NCBI GenBank assembly: GCA_029532415.1
Contig: JAQOTA010000048.1
Coordinates: 50,001-114,000 of the forward strand
Length of the DNA stretch: 64,000 bases
Source: Marasmius tenuissimus
Taxonomy: Eukaryota; Basidiomycota; Agaricomycetes; Agaricales; Marasmiaceae
Direction: 5' to 3'
Made by a program: the position numbers and the translations under genes. The notes under the pieces were generated by a model. That model had not been told where the DNA came from, ran no database searches, and saw only the letters and a list, made by a program, of their open reading frames with translations. Position 1 is the first letter of the stretch; every line of letters starts with the position of its first letter. Below, in pieces: positions 11,201-24,455 of this stretch.

Positions 11201-14061
11201 ACATTCACGGTACCTCGTTCTTTCTGAACGACCGTCCTTGAGGTTCGTAGGATCTTACTCTTACAGGCCAGCTCGCTAATTTCAAAAGTCATGTTTCAAA
11301 AATGTTTTAGGGGAAGCTGACGATTCTGATTACCGTCAGTGAAGGTTACTACGATCGTCGATGAAGCACCGTAGTATTTGCACACTCTGAGCATTGTTGA
11401 ACACAGAGAGTAAACCTGGTGAGCACTCTCATTTTGTTTTGTTCCTATAATCACAACAACTTGCTACCATTGAGCCCTCTGACTACGATTGCACTGAGCT
11501 CGTTTACCAAAGGACTTGTTCTCTCCGACATTTCCCCTGAATCTCTTCCATTCCTGCGGTCCACCGAGCGTACAAACACCTTATTTGATACCACCGTTTT
11601 GGAGCCCCTCCTCTCCTTTGGTCTCTCGTCAGATTTGAGCAAGATACCGTCGTCCAATTGAGATCTTGAGAACCCGGACTCAACGTCAACTCCCATGGCC
11701 TCTCACGCCTTCATCACCACCCTAGAATCATATCACACCTCACCGTTGGAAGCCGTCGGGGATTTTACATCTTGAGTCGCTCGTCATAGTCTGGGCATTC
11801 TTGAACGTGCATATTAGTTTATGATCGGCCTCTCCAACGAAATCAGATAGATGGCCGTTTTATCGTCTCGGAGTCTATACAGTTCCTTTTCCATGCAACC
11901 TCCAGCCGGCTGTGCAATGTTCAACTTCGGGTTCTCAGGTACTGACGGACGGTCGTGCTATGATTCCCGGAGAGTTCTGGATTGATGGTATACCAGAAAT
12001 GGACGGCTACCTGTTCATCTTCCGTGGCCAAGCATACTTTTGATAGGGTGATTCATTGTGCAAGTGCGGGTCAGATGCCAGCGCAATATGATATCTCTTC
12101 CTTCCCACGGCACAAGTCAACCTTCCCGATCCCTTGTCTCCACGCCGCATCAGCTTCTTCCGCGACCCAAGTCGTTCCCAGCTGTTGGCTGATTCTCGGT
12201 TGCAAAGGTAGCCGACTCATCTGCCGCCGATTTCTGGGTTTAACTTGTTATTGTGCCCGCCAGCTCATCCAAACCCCATATTGTGCCAATGTACTCATTC
12301 CTTCTGCTCAGGGGCATTACTTGTCGGATGCTGCGGTCCATACATGGGCGATCCTTCCTTGAATGGACAGCCCTAGGCAAATGGTCCATCTAATGGTTGG
12401 TATAGAATATCATCATCATCAGTGCCACAAGAAAGTACGCGCTTGGTTTTGGGGTGGTGGCTATCGGACTCTATCCGAGCCGCCACCTTTCCCCAGCTGC
12501 ATCAAGCACTACCTTTGCGGGGCATAACTTTCCCTGCTGCTCACACCCCCTCGCGGCTGCTCTCAGGGATACAGCACATCGGGAATCCAAACGAGTTCAA
12601 TTTAGAGTGGGAAATATCGTTAGACCTTTGTATGGTCGCTTTGTCGCCATCTGCTCGGGCAGATGCGCACTAGATTCCCCCGATTGCTGTTCCCGATATG
12701 ATCATCTGCAGCGACGGCGACCTCAACTGGGGCGTATCTTTTTTTTAACAGTCCCGACTCGTTTTGATTGATGGCTGTCGTGCTGTGGAGTACCCTCATT
12801 CGTCAATTACGGTCCTCCGCCCCGCACACCCGCCTACAACCCTTTTCTTTATGACTTCACAGTTGAACCGTTTCACTCAGCCATCTTCGTTGGTAACTTC
12901 TTATTTCGCCGGAGAATGACAAATCGCGCCAGCTAGATCTCATCGTGTCCATCCACCTCCCTCGCCCGTCCGGGGACACCGAACCCCCAAATACTCTACG
13001 GCTTTGGGGCTGTCTGCAACCTTTGCCTTACTAGGGACTGATGGACCCACAACCTCCGCAAGTGTTCCCCACTTAGCTTTGGCCGGCTCTTATCTTAGCA
13101 TTGGAGTTTGCACGGAACTGGCTATGTTGGGGCTTTTCGGGACTTTTCAATCTGAACGCCACCCATCACATTCCCATCGTTCCATAGTCCTTCGGTCCGT
13201 ACCACACTCAGACGGAGAATGGATGCAGGACTTATTTGGCTGCGGCCTTACCTCACGACATGACAACCATCGAGTGGTTTGCTTGCAGGTTCAGCTGGCG
13301 GCTCATCAGCCTGTTTCCCGTTCCGTCTTTGATCAATACACGTCAGACTCCAAAGTCGCGCCTCCCGTGTCTGAGATGCCCGCCCTTCCATCTTGGTACT
13401 GAACGACGTCTTGAATGGCCGCCCTCCCCCAATCTGAAGGATCGATCTTATCTTCTCCAACTCGCTCCCGCGACGGTCATCAATGAGTTTTACTTGAAGG
13501 ACCCAGGACCACTCCTCGTGTATATGTACGGTTCGATTCGCTCGTTCGTTCGCCCGTCTATTTTTTTCCAGCATCCCTTTCGTTCCGATTCCTCTATCTC
13601 CCGTTCATGAACCGGGAAATCTTCCGGCTCGTTTTTGGCGTTCACGTCAAGAATCAAGATTTAGCCCTCCTTTGACTCCGTTTCCGTATACGCATTAGCT
13701 TTCAGCTAGAGGCTTAATTTCACATAGGACTTCGACCCTCGAGTCCCTATGTCATCGTCGCCTTACACTTCCTCGTCAAGTGACCATATTTGCCTCCTTA
13801 GTTTCAAACAAGCCTCATACTTCCTTTCCTAGATCCCGCTCCCGAGCATTTCGGCCTCCTCCCCAATGTGGATCTATAGTCAACTCCAGAATAGTAATAT
13901 TACAAGTATTCAAGACGTTATATGTACGATTTTACTTTTATGCTTGTAAGATATGATACGTTCCTCTTTGTGTAGTGTACGTGTTATGCTGAGATGTGAT
14001 AACTTGAAGTGTAAACAAATTGCAGGATTGACAACAAAGTCAGAAAAGAAAATGAACGATA
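11200..14061. other. long stretch with no recognised gene
   Basis: Short frames occur on both strands, but none has recognisable motifs, and plausible intron sites do not link them. The stretch is C/T-rich on the plus strand. It contains the region downstream of the PSD2-like gene, which ends at 14062. Confidence 0.5.
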
Positions 14062-17000
14062 TCATGCGGAAGGCTGACGTGCAGGGTTGGGCTTTCGTAG
14101 GCCCGTGCCAACGCCCATGCCAACACGAACAAGGGTCTCTAATGACGCCTTCCCGTTGATGAGCAGGTCTTCATCCCACTGGACAGCGCCCGGTTCGAAT
14201 AACAACACGATAGTTGAACCGCCTATACACCGACATAGTCAGAAACAGATTCATAACAGTCAAATGACACCGAACACCGAACTCACCGAAAGCAAAATAC
14301 CCAAACTCTTCGCCACGCTTGATAAACTGGCCCTCTTCCACAGTCGTCTGAATCGTCCCCACCATCATAGCGCCCACACACACCGCCATAACCCGGCCGA
14401 ACTGCGGGCTATCAATAGGAACGATCTTCCGAGCGTTCTCTCCAAACACGTCAAGTGCGGTCCGAATGGCCTGAGGCTAAGAGAAATCAACGAGAACAAG
14501 GAACGTCAGCACACATCACAATCATTCCAATGAAAAAAGGTCGATCACACTAACATTCACCGTGTAGTATTCTCCTGAGATGTACGACATCGGACCAATC
14601 GTTCCATCGACCGGTGAATGGAACCGATGGTAATCTTGAGGTGCCAACCGGAAGATCGCAAGGGCACCTCCATTATACCGCTCCGCCTGATCCTTGTACG
14701 CATCTCCCAACAAGCGCGAGACAGTGAACTCTCGGCCTTTTATCCACAACCGAGTGGCGTCATTGACGGATTCGAAAGCCATCATTCGACAGTCGGCGGC
14801 AGATACAAGGCGGTAGGGGTCTTCGGGAGTTTCGACAGGTCGAGCGCCGGGCTTCAGCTTTCGGTAGAAGAACTGATTGAACGTTTCTATAGGGATAGTG
14901 GCATGAACGACACAAGTTAACATTTCATTAAGAATGACACGTACTGAACGATTCCGGAGGCTCTGCGACCTCGTTCATGTTCAACCCATGGAAAGCAATG
15001 AACGAAGGAATATCCTTGACAGACTCAGGGGAGTCGTACTTGATCCCTTGTTTGATTGACAATGACTTGAGCAGACGTCGAGCTGGAGACGTAAGACACA
15101 AGGGGGTCAGCGAGCGGACCAACTGCAACGTGTGGAACACACCTCTTCCACCCTCCATACGACTCTTCATCCCCTTGTAAAACAGACGCATCCCCAGCCT
15201 AACATACACCTGCATCTTCTCCTCCTCCAATTGCCCCGTCATTCGATTTTGCACGATAATGTTTGCCGAATTCTAGAGATAGCAGATAAGACGAACGATG
15301 GTCAGCACATCGCACATAACACCTCAACCGAGCATAGAGCGGGAGTAACGTACCGCACCGAGCTTGTAATCTCCACTCGACACCTTACTAAACACCTTCG
15401 TGTACCACTTCCTCTGCGCCTGACTAGCTGTGACGAAATTCCCCACAACGATTCTATCCACCCTGTTCCAGTCCTGGCTCGCACAAACTGCAAGATGGGT
15501 CACGATATCCATCTCAGCCTTCGAGCTTAACCGCGGTCGATGGCAGAGAGGACAGTTCTTGACATTGATGACCCGCTCGACAGACGCCTCAGGCGAGACA
15601 GCAGGTGTCACTGCACCTGATCCAGAACCTGTAGCAGCCATAACCGCTGCCTTCTTAGCCTTTCGTCGTGGCATTCCCCTTCGAAACTTTGATTTTTTGG
15701 TCGGCGTTGGAGTAGGGAGACTGGCCGTCTCGCGACCATTGGTGGCCACCATAGTCTCCGTGATGGACGGTGGAAGCGATGCAGACGCCATCATCGGGAT
15801 AGCAAAAAGCTCGTTATTCGACGCTGACGCCGACCCAGACGAATACGAAGAAGATCCCTCCACAAACACTTCTGCATCCGACGACGAGGCCGACCACTCC
15901 GTGCTAGGTGTCGATGGCCCCGATATCGAAACCGCAACCGAAGACAACGGCAGCTGTGACGGTTCTGTAGGTTGCGGTTCCGGCGCATTAGGTACCAGGG
16001 ACCTATCGCTTCCGTTTGCTCCTTCGTGGTGGCTCATCATGGCAGACAATGGCGGTCCCGAGAAGTCCAATTCCTCCAGTTTAATCTCCCCGCCAGCCCG
16101 ATCCGAGGCCATCAGAACTGGCGTGGCAGATATACTGCTGCTGCCCGTATCGCCCTCCTCGACACGGTTCTTCTCAGCATCAGGTCGACCCAGTTCGGTT
16201 TCGAGACACTGGATAGTTTCGAGGATCGTGAGGTCGTCTTGGTGAGGCTGCTTGTTGAACCGTGTAAAGAACGAGTTGATGGTGGAATCGGTGAGGGTGG
16301 AGCCGAGGGAGTCGAGCATGGATGTGAGTTCGAGATGAGACACGGTGAGCGTATCGTCCGTATCATATTGCTTCAGGTACTGATACCAGAACCGTTGGCG
16401 AAGAGCTGCATAAGGCTGATACTTTGCACTGCAAAAACGGTTAGTTCTACGCCAGCTCGACGAGAAAGTTCAACGTACCGGAATTTGATCGTCGGTTGAT
16501 GCTTTTCCCAAGGTACCCCCTTCTCGGTGGTCAACGGCAATGTATACTCCTTCATCGAATGTTCCGGCTGTTCCAGCGGATACAGTCCAGTCTCGGGATC
16601 AGGCTGAGGCGCACTATCCACCAGCTCTTTGACATCGAAACGTACGTCGCCAATGTAATCGTTCGATGAAAGTTTGTCCCAGTCAAGGATTGTCAGCTGG
16701 ACCTTGAACGAAGTTTCGTAACGGCGAACGTGGAAGAGAAGCTTCTCGTCCCAAACAGGGTTACGAGAATGTCGGATAACACGCGTTCGAAAGACCTTCT
16801 TTCCGAAGGAGATGACAACGAAAGGATCCATATCCCAACCGGTACGCGTCACTAAAACGACGACATGGTGAGTTCAGAACAACAGATAAAGAAACACAAC
16901 TTACTGTTCTTCAACCTCGGCAAATCGTCCGCACTCTGAATCTCCAACATCACGATCCCGAGGATATCATTCTCCCCACCCAAACTAAACTCCGCCCGTC

Positions 17001-19167
17001 TCTTCTCCTTCCTCACCCTCCTCCTCTTCATCCTCGTCTTCTTTTGCTGAGGAGTTTGTTGCTCCAGAACGGGCTTTTCCTCCACACTTCCCCCACTAGG
17101 TTCCCTCAGAATTGCCCCAGCAGCAACAGCAACCGGCTCAGATGACCCTTCACTCGCACTCCTCTCAGGCGCCACCGCAGCGATACCATTATCCGAATTC
17201 CTCCTAGACCCCCAGCTCTTCCTAAAGCGTCTTTTCTTTCCCTCCTTTTCCTTCTCTTTCTCCTCACAAGACGGAGAAGCCGAGATCGCAGCACCCGCAG
17301 CAACGGCAGCCATGGTCGCACCAACAGCCCCAATCCCCAAACCAGGACTCTTAGGCGTCTTGGTCGGCGTCCCCATCGGCACAGGTGATGAAGTCAATCC
17401 ATTTGGATCAGGGGTGAACGAGTTTGCAGCACCGACATCGACATTCAAATCCACTATCCTCGGCGAAGGTGAGGGCGAAAGAGGGGGTGGTGGCGGTAGA
17501 GCCGGGGATGCAGGTGCAGAAACGGAAGCGGAAGGTGTGCTCGTTCGTCTGGTAGGGAATTTTGGAATTCGAGGGATGATCCCGGATAAACGCCGCCCTG
17601 ATGGGGTGGATGCCAGGGGCGGTGGTGGAGGTATGGGTGTTGGTGCTACGATTGCTGGCATGATTGATGGAGGTGGTGTAGACGGTACAGAGACAGGATG
17701 AGAAACCGGAAGAATCGAATTTATGGAGGCCCTTGCCGGTTCGTTATCAGGAGTTGCCGGTGTAAGGTTAAGTTGAGGAGCAGGAGGTAAGACAAGCCCG
17801 AGTGACGGATGATGAAGGGATGAACGAGCTTGTGTGGGAGTCGTGACTTCCTCTGAAGCTCTTGGCGTCGGTGTCTCGAGGTTCAAAGGATCGTTTTGAG
17901 TGACCACCGGTTCTCCTTCAGTCTCTGGGTCCTGCTCAGCGTCGTCCTCGTCGTCAGAATAGTCCGAGGGAACGTCGTCGTCTTCTTCGTCTGAATCTTC
18001 CGAGTCGGATTCAGAGGAGATACCGCCGTCGTCTGCGTACCCCGGTTCACCAGAGTGAGAGCGAACGGTGCCTATACCGTGTGTCTAATATGAAGGCAAG
18101 GGAACTTATCAGCGACATGCCCTTTTAATTTGGCAGATATAGATCAGATAGAAACAAAAACAGGGGAATCGAGTGTCTCGAATCGCGAACAGAAGAAAAG
18201 TATAGGCTGGACTAAAGATAGCTATGACGCCTGATTCACTTACCGGGGCAGCAGAAACCAATGACGGCCTTGACCTCTTCGCCAGTTCTCCAAAGAGATA
18301 ATCAAAGTCCAACGGGGGTCGTCCTGGTACTTGAACGAAGCCTAGTCGAATCTGGACAGAGCCCTGAGAGCTCGTGTTGGCCCTGGTGGATAGCAAAGGT
18401 AAGGATACGACGGTCTCCGTGGCTTTCTTGACGGCGTCATCCCACGCAAACGGTCTTCCATCCCCGAACCAATCTTCTAGAGGAAACGCCACTTCTCCTA
18501 GGTATTCTTTCCGTAGTAAGACGTCCTTGTCCCATACTACAAGCTCTAGAACTCCGATATTGTTCGCGAGCGAGAGGTAGATAGGAAAGTCGAATATCGC
18601 GTCCTTGTAAACAGGCTGAAGAGTTCGTTTTATAGCCGGCGTCTGGTGCCTCGTCTTCAACAGCGACACCGTAACATACCTAAACCGTTCATCAGCAAAC
18701 GTACAGAAACGAAATCAAACCAACACTCACGGATCACTAAAGCCATTCCTATCCTTCGCTAGCAAATCCTTACAACTCAACACCTGGACCCTAAGCATCA
18801 CAATCGGATTCTCCCCAGGATTCGGACTCAACGCCGTGTTCCTCCTGAAATTCCTGATTCTCCTTCTCTTCTTGGGCTTCGGGACGACCGTCGTCTTGTT
18901 CACGTTGGCTACCTCCTCCCCGTCACTAACGGCCCCTTGAAAACTTCCACCCGTATTCCGTCTCTGGATCCTGACCGGTTTCGATATCGATTTCAGGGCC
19001 GTTTTGAAAGGCATGACGAATGGTTTATGGTCTATGAAAACTTGCAGGGAAGCAGCTGGAGAACGAGCGGGTGCAGAATGATTGGTTGATGATGATAATG
19101 GTGATGATAGTGATTGAGCTGGCGGTGTCGACGGAGAACGTCTCGCAGCTCCTATTATGTAGACCAT
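14062..19167 (-). CDS. PSD2: phosphatidylserine decarboxylase, Psd2-type with two C2 domains
   Basis: This enzyme converts phosphatidylserine to phosphatidylethanolamine; Psd2-type enzymes act at Golgi/endosomal membranes. Ten exons (18731-19167, 18244-18679, 16905-18084, 16479-16851, 15354-16428, 15143-15272, 14945-15082, 14555-14886, 14287-14476, 14062-14222) sum to 1484 codons in frame. Domain order: C2 (about 120-270), an acidic and Pro/Ala/Ser-rich linker, a second C2 (about 665-800), an EF-hand-like YDTDDTLTVSHLE, a CPLC...H...C zinc-knuckle-like segment (about 1090), then the decarboxylase. The catalytic HRFHSPVDG and the self-cleavage GGST motif (residues 1431-1434) are present. Cleavage at that serine would create the pyruvoyl cofactor. 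Start choice: ATG at 19167 is the longest option; ATG at 19014 (MPFKTALKS) is a reasonable alternative. A 159-bp intron (18085-18243) is the longest. Confidence 0.96.
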
Positions 19168-19756
19168 TGTCAGACAAAGGAGAGTCGTTGAAAGAGAAAA
19201 AAGAGAGAAAGGAACGAAGAGAGAGAAAAAACGAACCTGGTTCCTTGATCTCTTCTCCCTTCGTTACTGGTAACTAGTTTCGGGCGGTGGGCATTCAATT
19301 ATAATGAATGAATGTATGAGGCCGTTAAAAGTTTGGGACAGTTTGAGATGTCGTGCTGGCGCTGCGCATCGGCGCGTCCTCGTCATCTCGTCATCGCCGG
19401 TACACAACGCCCCGGTCCAAACTCCGGACCGTAGGCTCAATCGTCATTCTAAAATTGTCATCTTGAGCTTTTTTTGCTCTTGTCGTCGTCGATGTCGATC
19501 AACATTCATGGGGGGAAATCGTCCTCTTACTCGCCACGGCTACCAAGAGGCTACAAGTCAAGTAATATCAAGCTCCACAATACTATACCGAGAACAAACA
19601 CTAAGAAGAGGTCCAAGCTATGTCAAGATTCGTCAAGTATCGTGCACAAACGAGTGGATATATTCTAAACGAACGGCAAAGAATGTTCAAAGAAAAACGG
19701 AAAGAGAAGAACACGAACAAACTAGAGAAAATGTGAAATCCCGGCTCTCGACTCGT

Positions 19757-21208
19757 TTACGCAAAGAGGAAAGCAGAAAGCAGAACTCCAGCGGCCGAAA
19801 CGATCGTCATCCCGACAAAGGCCTCCTTGCTCGTAGCAGCGTTGCTACCGCCGGTACTCTGCGATCCAGACGAAGACTGCGTTCCTGATGGCCTGCCAGT
19901 GCCACTGCTTCCAGAACCAGTAGCGCTTGCACTGCCGGCAGCCGTACCCGAACCCGTAGCGGAAGGCTTCACGTTCGCAAGAGCCGTGTACAAACTGGAA
20001 CTCGTGAACTGCGTGCAGCTCGAACTGGCGGGAACTCTGGGTTGATAAGGAATCGAGGTGATAGCTCCGAGGGACTCTGGAGGTTGGCTGTAGGTCATAA
20101 CCTGTCCGTTGACGGTGTAAACTCCCGGGAAGTCCTGGTTGTCGCCTTGGCAAGACTCAAAGGTACCCTTTTGTGCGTTATTGGGGGCGTTGTACGCGCA
20201 GCCGATACGATCAAAGACGTGCTGACAATAATCGGCAGCGTGAGCACCGGCAGGATCGCAAGCCTTGAAACAGAACATGTTGCCGCCCATGAAGCTGTAC
20301 GGGAAGGGTATCATTAATGACACTTCTGACAGGCAGGAATGATCACAGAAACGTACTTGTGCCATTCGATGACCTGTGTCCACTGACCGCTAGGCGTGTT
20401 GAACTGCTGCGTGTACAGAAGACCTCCCATGGGATTTCCTCGCTACAAATCCCACGATGAGGTGTCGCAAGTCGTCAAATTGTCAAATTCCCAAAGAACG
20501 CCCAATATAGGTCACACAGAGGAAGATCGAATAAGAATGCCGAAATGACAATCAGCTGGCTCGTTCCACCACCCAAAAATAGGTCAAAGGTACTCACCAA
20601 ATCTGCACCGTGAGGATCCAACTCCCCTCCAAAGTCATCAGTCTGAATGTTGATCATCGCCTGGTCGATGAATCCAACGGCTTGAATGTAATCCGGTGTC
20701 CTCATGAACTGAACACCTTGCAGGGCACCAGCGGGTATAAGCCTCGTTCCACGGCCAGGCTTCGTGCACCATGCGACTTCCTCGCCTTCAGTATCGGCAA
20801 TAGTAGAGTTGACCTTCATGGGTGCCCACAAACAGAAATCTAGGCGCACGCAGATCGTCAATTAACAAATCCTCGAGGGGCTCGTCGATGGTTTTCCTCA
20901 CCATCAATACCGTTGATGAACGATGTCTGACAGAGCGAGCCTTGGTTTTCCGTCGTCGAATTGCAAATGTTATAACCGGATTGTTCGCCACGAATAAGAC
21001 CGACGTCGCTGTCGGCTTTGTAGGGCTGCAACGGGGTCAGCAACGAGGAAGAACGAGGACGAGGAGAAAGCCGACTCACGATGCCTGTTGGATATGAGAA
21101 CCTTTTCTGCGCCAATGGCGTTGCAGGGAATGTGCTCTGCTGCGCAGCAACACCAGAAACGACGAAAGCTGCTGCAGCGACTGCAGCTGAAAGAGTGATG
21201 AGCGACAT
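19757..21208 (-). CDS. secreted glycoprotein, macrophage-activating-glycoprotein-like family
   Basis: Five exons (21080-21208, 20902-21025, 20598-20839, 20357-20442, 19757-20294) give 372 residues in frame. The N-terminus is a signal peptide (MSLITLSAAVAAAAFVVSG) followed by QQSTFPATPLAQKRF. The cysteine-rich body contains GLIRGEQSGYNICN, DDFCLWAPM, WCTKPGRGTR and MGGNMFCFKACDP. The C-terminus is a Ser/Thr/Gly-rich stalk and a hydrophobic tail, as in GPI-anchored wall proteins. This arrangement matches a basidiomycete family usually annotated as macrophage activating glycoprotein; no enzymatic role is visible. The family name comes from memory of such annotations, not from a search. It shares about 370 bp of promoter space with the divergent HMG-like gene. 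Confidence 0.85.
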
Positions 21209-21581
21209 AGTAATTTGTTGAAGACAGTTATTAACGGAGAAGAAAACCTATGAAGGAGACCGAGGGGGGAAAGGGTTGGTGGTGATGGTACGAGTCCAAG
21301 AGCGAGTCAAAAGGAAAAACCGAACCAGGCAGGAAAGACTCCGTTCTCCACCCGAAGAAGACAGGCTGACTTTGAACTTTTCTGGCAGCCCTGTGGCAGC
21401 GGGCGCACAGACCATCCACGTGGTGAAAGCCTAAAAATAATAGAGTAATCGATAAAAATAGGTATAAATTCAAATCCGGAGACCTCCTGATCCAGGCTCC
21501 TGTTTCTTCTGTACCACCACCATCTCTCCTTTCCCCGTCTCCTTTTCCTCGATCTCTTCATCGCCGTCGCCGTCGTCAACG
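21209..21581. promoter_or_regulatory. shared divergent promoter region
   Basis: This 373-bp gap separates the ATG of the minus-strand secreted-glycoprotein gene (21208) from the ATG of the plus-strand HMG-like gene (21582). It is rich in C/T runs near the HMG gene, common in fungal promoters. No specific binding site was identified. Confidence 0.5.
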
Positions 21582-22080
21582 ATGCCTAGAGGTAAGGTGA
21601 TGTCTCAATTACCCGTGATTTAGCTTATCGCGCTCATCATTATTGTCATCGTAGCCTCCGTTCCCAAAGCTTCCAAGCCCAGTACGTCGCGCTCATCGTC
21701 GTCGCCGACGCGTATACTGACTTATCAACGCGTTTTAGAAGCTGAGAAGAAGGAAAAGGTCAAGAAGGAACCCACCGCATGGAACCTCTACGTCAAGACC
21801 CACTACCCAGCGTGGAAGGAAGCCAACCCAGGTTGCGCCTTCAAAGATGCTATGGCCGCTGTACGTTTCCATCGTTATGGCCTCTACGTTATGTTCATCT
21901 GAACTTTCACAGCTCAAGGTACAATGGCAAGACGCCCCAGAGAACCCGAACAAGGGAAAACCTTCCAAGCCTCGGTCATCAAAGAGGAGTGCTAAGAACG
22001 CGCCAGCGTCGTCTTCGGAGCCATCAAGGTCATCACCTGTACTCGATATGGACAGCGATTTGCCTAGTAGTGAGGCGTGA
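21582..22080 (+). CDS. small HMG-box/YABBY-like DNA-binding protein
   Basis: Four exons (21582-21591, 21655-21681, 21739-21860, 21913-22080) give 108 residues in frame. The first coding exon is only 10 nt and the second 27 nt, so the gene is invisible as a plain open frame. A lysine-rich N-terminus (KAEKKEKVKKEP) precedes TAWNLYVKTHYPAWKEANPG and a FKDAMAALKVQW helix, resembling the HMG/YABBY-like domain of short fungal nuclear proteins. The tail is basic and then Ser-rich (KPSKPRSSKRSAK). A nuclear DNA-binding role is inferred from this; targets are unknown. The domain is short and the family call is moderate. Confidence 0.75.
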
Positions 22081-22784
22081 AGAGGTATGTGGCTGGGTAT
22101 ATGCGCATATAATTGTTGTTTGACGCGTCTTTCTCTCTTCAGGTTCTCGGTTATCTGTCTTCTGGTCTACCTGCATGAACGATCGCACGGATGACGGTCT
22201 CTTCCTTACGCTCAGCTCGAAAACTGGACTTCCCTTTGCTGTATGGACGCTCATGGACGCTTTTACCTATACCTCCACTGCACGGACCGCTCAACAAATA
22301 CCCACAAGTTTCCCTTGCTCCGCTGTTTATCTTGTTGTTCGTTTTCCCTGTATCTCGGACGGTGGATGTTTCATGGACGATGCTCTGATTCTTAGTACCT
22401 TACCTACACGGACGCAAATAACTGATACTCCCATTGTCGCTCTCGTTACTCTTGATCACTGCCTCTCTGCCGTGCTGCGTGTATTCTGTACTAATTGTTG
22501 CTCCGGTGTATGTACGTACGATAATAATGGTCGCGTCGGCTTGTAATGAAATCGATGAAATATGACCCTATCAATGCGTTCTCAACGATTTTTGGGGATT
22601 CCGAACCGGTACAACCGGGCCTCGAGGTCGGCTTGCGAATGGCATATGTTCGCCTGAGCCGTACGCGTGAGAAGCTATAAAGCCCTTGACCTCCTGCTGC
22701 AACGAGCTGCCAACAACCCGACAAGTATTCCCATATCGACCCATAACGAACCCAAATCTTCCAAATATCTCACATATCGACCGT
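22081..22784. other. intergenic region between the HMG-like gene and an F-box gene
   Basis: The first part is probably the HMG-like gene's 3' UTR and terminator; the later part is the promoter and leader of the F-box gene starting at 22785. No RNA gene or repeat was seen. Confidence 0.5.
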
Positions 22785-24455
22785 ATGCAGCATTCGAATA
22801 CTGGCCATCAGATCCACCAACAAGGCCCGGCAGGGTGTGGTATCATCGAGGCCCAGTTGGGGACGATGCAACGCGTACCAGTTTCTGGCGATTCTCCTTC
22901 GTCTCCTTTCTCCCGGGTACCTGTCGAACTCTTACAGCATATCTTCTCACTGTCCACCGACGTGAAGATCACAATTGGAAAGAGGATCGAGTCGATGCCT
23001 ACTGCGACCGTACTCTCCTTGGTTTGTCGACATTGGAGAGACGTGGCGCTTGGGTCGCCGACCTTGTGGTCGACGCTGGAATTCAACATTGATACTTGCT
23101 CCAAGAACGGGCGAAATGGTGACAGGGCGTTGGCTATCACTGAGGGCCTCCTGAAGAAATCGCACCGAGAACCCCTCGCGATCTCGTTCAAGGGCGACCC
23201 AGATGTAAACTATAGCGCTACATCTGATTTCCGTTTTTTGGAGGCTCTGTGTCTTCACTTATACCGGTGGTCCACGATCTCCTTGTCAATCGGATTATCC
23301 TTTACCCAACTCCCTGCGTTTCTTGCAGTCAAGGGACGCCTCTCCAGTCTCCGTACGGTTCAGTTCACGCCATACGACGACAATGTATTTTGCCAGATTG
23401 ATATGGTGCAAGAAAGCTTCTTTGCTCTCGGTCCTTTCCCAGCCCTTCGACACATCGAAGCCATGGACCGCGAGAACAGTGACTTCCCAACCGGTCCACT
23501 CCCCGCGGTACCTTGGGCGCGATTGAAGTCACTCACTCTCAGCAACACTTCCTTCCTTCCACGCATTCTTCCCTTATGTCGAAGCCTTATCAGCTTGACT
23601 TTCACCGTCTGGGATCACGACTTCATCCTGGAACTTAGGCAAGGGTGGCAAGTAGAAGAGGAATATCTACAAGACCTCAAAGACATGAGGGCTTTCACGC
23701 TTCCCAAACTACAATCCCTCACTATCGAAAATCGTGGAAGTGATGCCCTATCTATACTGTTCAACAAGGTTACCGCCCCAGCTCTAACGGCCATTCACTT
23801 CGACGCGTTGAGGTACAAGGTAGAGCTGACTGAAGGCGGGCTGATAGCTTTGCTCGACTGCCTTGACCGCTCTTCGTGCTCTATCACATCTCTCTATCTT
23901 GGTGAGGGTTTGATGGACCATGGTCAGGTCATCCGGCTACTAGAGCATTTACCCGGCCTGACAACACTCGGCCTACGCGAATTTTATTCGGACTATTCCT
24001 ACCGTGCTTCCGACTGGGAAGGCAAACTGTGTACCCCCGGTCTCTTTGATCGCTTCACTACACGCACGAACTCCACCCCTCCACTTCTCCCTAGCCTCAG
24101 ACATCTAGATATTTCCCTCCACGGAAAGACTTTTCTAGCCAGGAAGTTCATCCCATTCGTTCAGTGGTGGTTGCGGAGGCGGCCCTCGGATTCAAGTGGT
24201 GTATCGGCACGAAATGGGACAAGGTTCCTGAAGTTCACGTTTTGGGATAGGAACGTCGACTTTGTCCCATCGTCCGGGTGGTTCGAATTGATTCGGATTG
24301 ATGGTCGGATAGAGGTCTACCTTCGGGATTGCAACGGGCCCCTCTGCTTCCTAGTCCCAATCCATCTTGACGTTGTGCTGCCGCATCGTCGTTGTAACAG
24401 CGTAGCTCGTGTAGTCGTCGATTTCTTGCACGTGGGTTTGAATCTATATCGATGA
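22785..24455 (+). CDS. F-box-like protein with LRR-like C-terminus
   Basis: This is a single-exon frame of 556 residues from ATG 22785; ATG 22866 is an alternative closer to the F-box. The F-box-like segment (FSRVPVELLQHIFSLSTDV ... VCRHWRDVALGSPTLWSTL) lies at about residues 45-110. The rest alternates Leu-rich strands (LRSLTLSNTS-type) typical of substrate-binding LRR-like halves of agaricomycete F-box proteins. F-box proteins link substrates to SCF ubiquitin ligases through Skp1; the substrate is unknown. It belongs to the broad class of the 26 and 31-35 kb genes but lacks their conserved CCEDG segment. Confidence 0.85.
   Translation: MQHSNTGHQIHQQGPAGCGIIEAQLGTMQRVPVSGDSPSSPFSRVPVELLQHIFSLSTDVKITIGKRIESMPTATVLSLVCRHWRDVALGSPTLWSTLEFNIDTCSKNGRNGDRALAITEGLLKKSHREPLAISFKGDPDVNYSATSDFRFLEALCLHLYRWSTISLSIGLSFTQLPAFLAVKGRLSSLRTVQFTPYDDNVFCQIDMVQESFFALGPFPALRHIEAMDRENSDFPTGPLPAVPWARLKSLTLSNTSFLPRILPLCRSLISLTFTVWDHDFILELRQGWQVEEEYLQDLKDMRAFTLPKLQSLTIENRGSDALSILFNKVTAPALTAIHFDALRYKVELTEGGLIALLDCLDRSSCSITSLYLGEGLMDHGQVIRLLEHLPGLTTLGLREFYSDYSYRASDWEGKLCTPGLFDRFTTRTNSTPPLLPSLRHLDISLHGKTFLARKFIPFVQWWLRRRPSDSSGVSARNGTRFLKFTFWDRNVDFVPSSGWFELIRIDGRIEVYLRDCNGPLCFLVPIHLDVVLPHRRCNSVARVVVDFLHVGLNLYR

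Noticed and set aside
15430..16245. 271-codon open frame on the plus strand
   Set aside because: It lies antisense to the PSD2-like coding exon, which is fully supported by domains and splice phase. Its composition mirrors the complementary Ser/Pro-rich sequence.
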